NCBI GenBank assembly: GCA_020353535.1
Contig: CP070696.1
Location: 2,042,561 to 2,106,560 of the forward strand
DNA: 64,000 nt
Source: Spirochaetaceae bacterium
Lineage (GTDB): Bacteria > Spirochaetota > Spirochaetia > SZUA-6 > DRHE01
Reading direction: 5' to 3'
Below the pieces are notes generated by a model. It saw only the letters and a list, made by a program, of their open reading frames with translations. It was not told the origin of the DNA and made no database searches. Shown in pieces: positions 59,321 to 64,000 of this stretch (the first letter of the stretch is position 1; every line of letters starts with the position of its first letter). A program made the translations under genes and the position numbers.

Positions 59321-60937
59321 ATGAGCGGCAAATATATCTTCGTAACCGGGGGTGTGTGTTCAGGCCTCGGGAAGGGTGTCGCCGCTTCCTCTATTGGTAG
59401 TCTACTGGAACACCACGGTCTGAAAGTCCGAATGATCAAGATCGATCCCTATATCAACGTCGATCCGGGGACCATGAGCCCGTATCAGCACGGAGAGGTT
59501 TACGTAACCGATGACGGGGCTGAGACGGATCTGGATTTGGGCAATTACTCCCGATTTACCTCCTCCCCATTGGAACGGATCAACTCCGTGACAACGGGCC
59601 AGGTCTACCAGGAGGTGATTCGCAAGGAGCGGGAAGGCCGGTTTTTAGGCCGAACCGTACAGGTAATTCCCCATATAACCGATGAGATTAAATCCCGGTT
59701 ATTCAAAGTGGGGGATCAACCGGACGTGGATGTGACAATCGTGGAGATCGGCGGCACGGTCGGCGACATCGAATCAATTCCATTTCTCGAGACCGCTCGT
59801 CAGTTCATCCATGACCTTGGAAAGAAACGTGTTCTGTTCGTTCACCTGACCCTGATTCCCACGGTCTCCGATGGCGAGATGAAAACCAAACCCACTCAGC
59901 ACTCGGTAGCCTCTCTCCGTCAAATCGGTATTCAGCCGGACATCGTCCTCTGTCGAGCTCCAATGCCGATTTCCGAGGAGCTGCGGAGAAAAATCTCTCT
60001 GTTCACCAATGTTGAGGATGAAGCGGTGATCTCCGCCTACGATGTTCAATCCACCGTCTATGAAATCCCGCTCATCTTTGCCGAACAGAAGCTGAATGAG
60101 ATTATTCTCGAGAAGCTCGGGTTGCCCGATACTCCCTGCGATCTCAGCGACTGGAAACGGGTGGTGGAAGCCTACAACACGGCAGAACGTACCGTACGGA
60201 TCGGGTTGGTCGGTAAGTACACAGAGCTCCTCGACTCGTACAAGTCGATATATGAAGCTCTCTATCATGGGGGCATAGACAATCGCTGCCAGATCGAACT
60301 GGTGAAGGTGGACTCGGATCAACTGCCTGAAAGCGGCATCAGTGGTTTGGAAATAATCTTAAAGGACCTGGACGGAATTCTGATTCCGGGCGGATTCGGG
60401 CAGCGAGGTATCGAGGGGATGGTCCAGGCTGCAGGGTATGCCCGCAGGAATCGGCTGCCCTGTTTCGGAATCTGCCTGGGTATGCAGGTCATGGTGATCG
60501 AGTTCGCCCGCAGCATTCTGGGTTGGGAAGACGCCAACAGCACCGAGTTTGCTCCTGATTCCAAGCATGGGGTGATCAGTCTGCTGGAGGACCAGATCGA
60601 TGTCAAAGCTTATGGTGGCACGATGCGTCTGGGAGCCAGCCCCTCACGGGTGGTGCCGGGAACGCACCTCCACAGAATCTACCATAGCGATGAAATTTCC
60701 GAACGCCATCGTCACCGTTACGAAGTTTCAAATAGTTTTCGGGAAGAACTGGCAAAGGCGGGTTTGATCTTCAGTGCTTTCACTCCGGACAATGCTCTGG
60801 TGGAAGCCAGCGAGTGGCCGGACCATCCCTGGGGAATCGGGGTACAGTATCATCCGGAGTTCAAATCTAAGCCCGTATCCCCTCATCCCCTGTTTTCCAC
60901 CTTTGTCGCAGCCTGTGTACGGAATGAATCTGCTTAA
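59321..60937 (+). CDS. pyrG: CTP synthase
   Basis: 538 residues; makes CTP from UTP, ATP and glutamine. Synthase domain: KYIFVTGGVCSGLGKGVAASS (P-loop), IKIDPYINVDPGTMSPYQHGEVYVTDDGAETDLDLG (in parts), IIEIGGTVGDIES-type VEIGGTVGDIES. Glutaminase domain: GILIPGGFGQRG, nucleophile FGICLGMQ and catalytic His/Glu in VQYHPEFKSKP. ATG 59321 matches family starts (MSGKYIF); an in-frame GTG at 59303 is inside the promoter -10 region. No ribosome site precedes either start. The stop lies within lptC. Confidence 0.95.
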   Translation: MSGKYIFVTGGVCSGLGKGVAASSIGSLLEHHGLKVRMIKIDPYINVDPGTMSPYQHGEVYVTDDGAETDLDLGNYSRFTSSPLERINSVTTGQVYQEVIRKEREGRFLGRTVQVIPHITDEIKSRLFKVGDQPDVDVTIVEIGGTVGDIESIPFLETARQFIHDLGKKRVLFVHLTLIPTVSDGEMKTKPTQHSVASLRQIGIQPDIVLCRAPMPISEELRRKISLFTNVEDEAVISAYDVQSTVYEIPLIFAEQKLNEIILEKLGLPDTPCDLSDWKRVVEAYNTAERTVRIGLVGKYTELLDSYKSIYEALYHGGIDNRCQIELVKVDSDQLPESGISGLEIILKDLDGILIPGGFGQRGIEGMVQAAGYARRNRLPCFGICLGMQVMVIEFARSILGWEDANSTEFAPDSKHGVISLLEDQIDVKAYGGTMRLGASPSRVVPGTHLHRIYHSDEISERHRHRYEVSNSFREELAKAGLIFSAFTPDNALVEASEWPDHPWGIGVQYHPEFKSKPVSPHPLFSTFVAACVRNESA

Positions 60938-61481
60938 GCCCCTTGGTTTGGGTCTAGCTCTGATCCTCGTCGTTTCCTGCAGCCTGGACTACGAGCAGGC
61001 TCGGATGGCGGAGAGCATTCCCGGTCAGATCCCGGAGACGATCCTTTTTGACTTTACCCACACCGTTGTTTCCGGTGGCAGAATATGGGTGGTGCTCGAG
61101 GCGGAGCGGGCGGAAACCTACAGTGAAAGGAAAGAAATCGTGCTCCAGGGCGTTTCTTTTCGGGAATATGACGAACAGGGAAATCTGCTCACCGAAGCGC
61201 AGGCCGAACGGGCTGTATTCAATACCGACAGTGAAGACGCTACAGTGAGCGGAGCGATTGTGATCTATTCTCCAGAAGAGAAGGCTTCGCTGCAGGCCGG
61301 CCGTCTGTCCTGGATCCGGGAAGGGCGCCGTTTGGTTGCCGATGATGGGCAGGCGGTCCGTCTGCAGAAGGACGACGGTTCCTTCGTGGAGGGGCGGGGC
61401 TTCTCCGCCGATTTTCGCAGGAAGAAGCTGGAGTTCTCATCCCGCGTACGAGGCAGTTATGTACGGGAAGAAGAGAAGTAG
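60924..61481 (+). CDS. lptC: LptC-like LPS-export lipoprotein
   Basis: 185 residues. MNLLKPLGLGLALILVVSC is a lipoprotein-type leader (lipobox VVSC, Cys19), whereas E. coli LptC keeps an uncleaved helix. The mature part has OstA-type strands: TILFDFTHTVVSGGRIWVVLEAERAETYSERKEIVLQGVSFREYD, GNLLTEAQAERAVFN, ATVSGAIVIYSPEEKASLQAGRLSW. It links LptB-FG at the inner membrane with LptA. Overlaps pyrG by 14 bases and lptA by 23. Confidence 0.85.
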   Translation: MNLLKPLGLGLALILVVSCSLDYEQARMAESIPGQIPETILFDFTHTVVSGGRIWVVLEAERAETYSERKEIVLQGVSFREYDEQGNLLTEAQAERAVFNTDSEDATVSGAIVIYSPEEKASLQAGRLSWIREGRRLVADDGQAVRLQKDDGSFVEGRGFSADFRRKKLEFSSRVRGSYVREEEK

Positions 61482-62112
61482 ACCCTTGCTGATTCTGCTC
61501 CTGCTTCTCTGCATTGTCCCTTCCTTGCGGGCTCAGACCTTCTCCTTTCAGGGGGACAGGATGGAGACCGTGTTGGCCAAGGGAAAAGAGCGCACCGTCT
61601 TGACGGGCAATTCCGAGGTCCAAACCGAAGACAATCTTATCCTGGCCGACAGGATCGAGCTGTATGGGGAAGATTTTCGTTACGTCTCCTGTGAGGGAAA
61701 CGTGCGGATCGTCAACGAACAGAAGGGAATCGAGGTGACCTGCCAGAGGCTGTTCTACAACCGCCAGGAAAAAGTCGTGCGGGTGCGCGGAAATGTGGTC
61801 ATGGTGGATCAGAAGAACGAGGTCGTAGTCAAGGGGGGCTTCCTGGAGAATTGGGAGGACAGTGATGAAACAGTGGTTCAGATCGGAGTTCGAATCTTGA
61901 AAGAGGATTTGGTCTGCCGGGCTGAGTACGCCCGTTATCAACGCAACGAGGATAAGCTGGAGCTTTCCGGTATGCCCGTCGTTAACTGGAGGGGAGACGA
62001 ATATCGGGCGTTGAAGATCTACATCGACCTCAATACCGACACGATCCGTCTGGAGGGAGACATCCGGGGGAAGGTGCGTTCGGAGCTGGGTCAGAACGAA
62101 GGAGAGGAGTGA
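61459..62112 (+). CDS. lptA: LptA/OstA-like periplasmic protein
   Basis: 217 residues. Signal peptide MYGKKRSRPLLILLLLLCIVP ending LRAQ, then OstA-like beta repeats: FSFQGDRMETVLAKGKERTVLTGNSEVQTEDNLILADRIELYG, YVSCEGNVRIVNEQKGIEVTCQRLFYN, VVRVRGNVVMVDQKNEVVVKGG. Forms the periplasmic bridge for lipopolysaccharide-type glycolipids. GAGG lies five to six bases before ATG 61459. The stop TGA is immediately followed by the lptB GTG. Confidence 0.88.
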   Translation: MYGKKRSRPLLILLLLLCIVPSLRAQTFSFQGDRMETVLAKGKERTVLTGNSEVQTEDNLILADRIELYGEDFRYVSCEGNVRIVNEQKGIEVTCQRLFYNRQEKVVRVRGNVVMVDQKNEVVVKGGFLENWEDSDETVVQIGVRILKEDLVCRAEYARYQRNEDKLELSGMPVVNWRGDEYRALKIYIDLNTDTIRLEGDIRGKVRSELGQNEGEE

Positions 62113-62892
62113 GTGAAGGAAGTCACAACTCTGAAGAAATCCACAGGCGGAGCCGGTTTGGCCGCAGACGGGAGACTGTCCGTTGAAGGGCTGGTGAAAT
62201 TCTTCGGCAAGAAGGAAGCTGTTCGGGATGTCAGCTTTTCGATGGAGGTAGGAGAGCTGGTGGGGCTGCTTGGCCCGAACGGGGCGGGCAAGACAACGAT
62301 CTTTTACATGATCGTGGGTTTCATAAAGCCCAATCGTGGGAAGATCTACCTGAACGGACACAATATCTCCGGTCTACCGATGTACAAGCGTGCCCGTCTG
62401 GGAATCTCCTACCTGCCCCAGGAACCTTCCGTGTTTCGAAAACTTACCGTGGAGCAGAACATCACCGCCATCCTGGAAATCCGAAAGGACCTTCGTCTGG
62501 CCCAGAAGAGAGAGAAACTGGAGTCCCTTCTCCAAGAGCTGGGAATCAGGCATCTGCGCAAACAAAAAGCCTATACGCTGTCCGGGGGAGAGCGTCGCCG
62601 CACCGAGATTGCCCGCTCCCTGGCTATTGAGCCCCAGTTCCTCCTCCTCGATGAACCCTTCGCCGGAATCGATCCCATCGCGGTCTACGAGATCAAACGC
62701 ATCGCGGTGGATCTTTCTAAAAAAGGCATTGGCGTGTTGCTCACCGATCACAACGTCAGGGATACTTTGGAGATCACCCATCGTTCCTACATCATCAACC
62801 TCGGCGAAATCGTGGTGGCCGGTCCCAAAGAGGAGCTTTTGGAGAGTGAGGTCGCCCGTAGGATCTACCTGGGCACAGATTTTCGCATGTAG
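62113..62892 (+). CDS. lptB: LptB ATPase of the LPS-export ABC transporter
   Basis: 259 residues. ABC motifs: GPNGAGKTT (Walker A), ISYLPQEPSVFRKLTVEQNI (Q-loop with LptB-typical EPSVFRKLT), LSGGERRRTEIAR, FLLLDEPFAGIDPIAV and LTDHNVRDTLEI. EPSVF and GIDPIAV are characteristic of LptB. GTG 62113 directly follows lptA; the first 20 residues (KEVTTLKKSTGGAGLAADG) are a short extension. lptF/lptG are not in the window. Confidence 0.95.
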   Translation: MKEVTTLKKSTGGAGLAADGRLSVEGLVKFFGKKEAVRDVSFSMEVGELVGLLGPNGAGKTTIFYMIVGFIKPNRGKIYLNGHNISGLPMYKRARLGISYLPQEPSVFRKLTVEQNITAILEIRKDLRLAQKREKLESLLQELGIRHLRKQKAYTLSGGERRRTEIARSLAIEPQFLLLDEPFAGIDPIAVYEIKRIAVDLSKKGIGVLLTDHNVRDTLEITHRSYIINLGEIVVAGPKEELLESEVARRIYLGTDFRM

Positions 62893-62918
62893 AGAGGCTT
62901 CTTCTAAGAAACCCACCG

Positions 62919-62947
62919 TTGACATTTCCCGCCTTTATCATTCAAAT
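62919..62947 (+). promoter_or_regulatory. Candidate rpoN promoter
   Basis: TTGACA (62919-62924), 17-base spacer, TCAAAT (62942-62947). A strong -35 with a weak -10; read-through from lptB is also possible. Confidence 0.4.
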
Positions 62948-63004
62948 TTGAAGATAGAATGAAGAAAGAGGGGGAAAGGTAGATCTCACAGGCGGATCGC
63001 ATTC

Positions 63005-64000
63005 ATGGCTCAATCACAAAAGCTGGTATTGAAACAGCAGCAGACGCTGCGCATGACTCCTCAGTTATATCAGGCAATCAAGATCATGTCGCTGCCTCTG
63101 CTGGAGTTGAGAGATACCATCCAGCAGGAGCTGGAAAAGAATCCGGCTCTGGAGATCATCGAAGAGACTTCCCCGCTTTCACTCGACGATACAGGCAGGC
63201 GTACCTCGGAAGAACAGGAGTACTTCGAAAACACTTCTGATCCGGGATATATTAAAGTACAGGGGGGAGGCAGTCGGGAGGACGCGCACCGAAAATTTAT
63301 AGAGGGTGTGCTTACGCGTCCGGAATCTCTTCACGAGCACCTCCTTTGGCAGCTGCGCCTGCAACCGATCAGCAATGCTGAGTTTCGTATCGGGGAGTAC
63401 ATGATTCGTAATCTTGACGAGAACGGCTTTCATATCGAGAAACCGGAGAACCTGCTGTTGAGTCTCGATTTGCAGGGCAATCCTCTCGAGAATCCCGAAC
63501 AGGAACTCGATCCCGAGAAGCTCTCCGTTATGAGCAGCGTCAAGGAGCTGATTCAGGGATTCGATCCGATCGGAACCTGTACGGAGGGTTACCGGGAATC
63601 GATCCTGGTGCAGATCAAGCTGCATCCCGATTCCGCACCTCGGTCCGCGGAGATCGTAGAGAGGCATCTCGAACTATTGGAGAGAGAGAAATATCAGGAA
63701 ATCGCTCGTTCCATGCGCATCAGCGTGAAGGAGGTGATGAAGGTAAAAGAGTTTCTGCGGGAGCTCGATCCATTCCCGGGAAGAAATTTTTCCACTGAGC
63801 AGCCTCGCTATGTGATTCCGGATGTGATGATAAAAGTCCAGGAGGGAGAGCTGGTTATCGTGCTGAACGATGAAGACATCCCGGTCCTTGGCATCAGTTC
63901 CTTCTATGCCAGCATCCAGGATCACGAGGAGCAGTACAAGCAGAAGGATCTCAAACGCTTTGTGAAAAACGGTGTACACGAAGCTCATTGGTTTATCAAC
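63005..64000 (+). CDS. rpoN: RNA polymerase sigma-54 factor, 5' part (continues beyond window)
   Basis: 332 codons are present without a stop. The N-terminus MAQSQKLVLKQQQTLRMTPQ, then LYQAIKIMSLPLLELRDTIQ and ELEKNPALEI, is the activator-interacting region I of sigma-54. The core-binding region follows: SLHEHLLWQLRLQPISNAEFRIGEYMIRNLDENGF and IQGFDPIGTC. The DNA-binding HTH and RpoN box lie outside. ATG 63005 is the family start. The order lptB-rpoN is the same as in many proteobacteria. Its product should serve the two -24/-12 promoters and the activators in this window. Confidence 0.95.
   Translation, partial: MAQSQKLVLKQQQTLRMTPQLYQAIKIMSLPLLELRDTIQQELEKNPALEIIEETSPLSLDDTGRRTSEEQEYFENTSDPGYIKVQGGGSREDAHRKFIEGVLTRPESLHEHLLWQLRLQPISNAEFRIGEYMIRNLDENGFHIEKPENLLLSLDLQGNPLENPEQELDPEKLSVMSSVKELIQGFDPIGTCTEGYRESILVQIKLHPDSAPRSAEIVERHLELLEREKYQEIARSMRISVKEVMKVKEFLRELDPFPGRNFSTEQPRYVIPDVMIKVQEGELVIVLNDEDIPVLGISSFYASIQDHEEQYKQKDLKRFVKNGVHEAHWFIN

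Noticed and set aside
1..64000. Mobile elements, prophage, CRISPR arrays, rRNA genes
   Set aside because: No transposase, integrase, repeat-spacer pattern or rRNA sequence was seen; the small repeats noted do not form arrays.

Overview
The window looks like chromosome of a free-living, anaerobic, fermentative spirochaete (Spirochaetota, Spirochaeta-like). This is inferred from several traits together: a predicted secreted protein of the DUF2259 type that I associate with spirochaetes, a short class-II prolyl-tRNA synthetase, PPi-dependent phosphofructokinase, a membrane pyrophosphatase, MurA with Asp in place of the catalytic Cys, many exported proteins of unknown family, and an NADH-linked [FeFe]-hydrogenase. 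I do not name a species. I see no transposase, integrase, CRISPR array or rRNA; the only tRNA is a tRNA-Leu(CAG).

Layout. 1-9.3 kb: end of a glycosyltransferase, galU, a DAACS symporter, and a minus-strand run pfk-proS-lipoprotein-exported protein. 9.3-19.7 kb: lipid and envelope genes (a CTP-dependent-kinase-like protein, lgt, ctpA, fxsA), RNA modification (rsmE, a TrmJ-like enzyme) and a truncated NtrC-like regulator. 20-22.4 kb: a STAS/zinc-ribbon protein, YbjN-like, PspA and a pseudo-receiver winged-helix regulator. 22.4-44.5 kb: an unbroken minus-strand block with, in transcription order, a membrane histidine kinase, an NtrC-type regulator, a sigma-54 promoter, an accessory set (two DRTGG-like proteins, an ATPase/Fe-S/H-cluster fusion, PHP, ATPase), NuoE-like HydC, a [2Fe-2S] protein, a HydB-GltD fusion, HydA, a sensory hydrogenase-histidine kinase fusion, two single-domain receivers, a receiver-kinase hybrid, an NMT1-like binding protein, a fused ABC permease-ATPase, hppA and a CheY-like protein. 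44.6-49.7 kb: a second kinase/sigma-54 activator pair followed by a canonical sigma-54 promoter, a small Cys-repeat protein and glutamate dehydrogenase. 49.8-57 kb: membrane proteins, a DjlA-like protein, murA, a lipoprotein, a decayed lectin-type lipoprotein and tRNA-Leu. 57.2-64 kb: a YmdB-like protein, rseC, a bifunctional-nuclease-like protein, pyrG, lptC-lptA-lptB and the start of rpoN.

How the parts fit. Sigma-54 is the unifying theme: rpoN itself, three NtrC-type activators and two exact -24/-12 promoters (41697-41712 minus, 47901-47916 plus). One promoter heads the hydrogenase block and lies next to one activator pair; the other heads the Cys-repeat/gdhA operon just behind the second pair. 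I infer that fermentative hydrogen metabolism and ammonia assimilation are each controlled by a local two-component system through sigma-54. The hydrogenase is unusual because its NuoF-like subunit carries a complete GltD-like FAD/NAD(P) module, and because two further proteins in the operon graft H-cluster-like domains onto kinase-type ATPase domains. PPi-PFK and the membrane pyrophosphatase suggest PPi is an energy currency.
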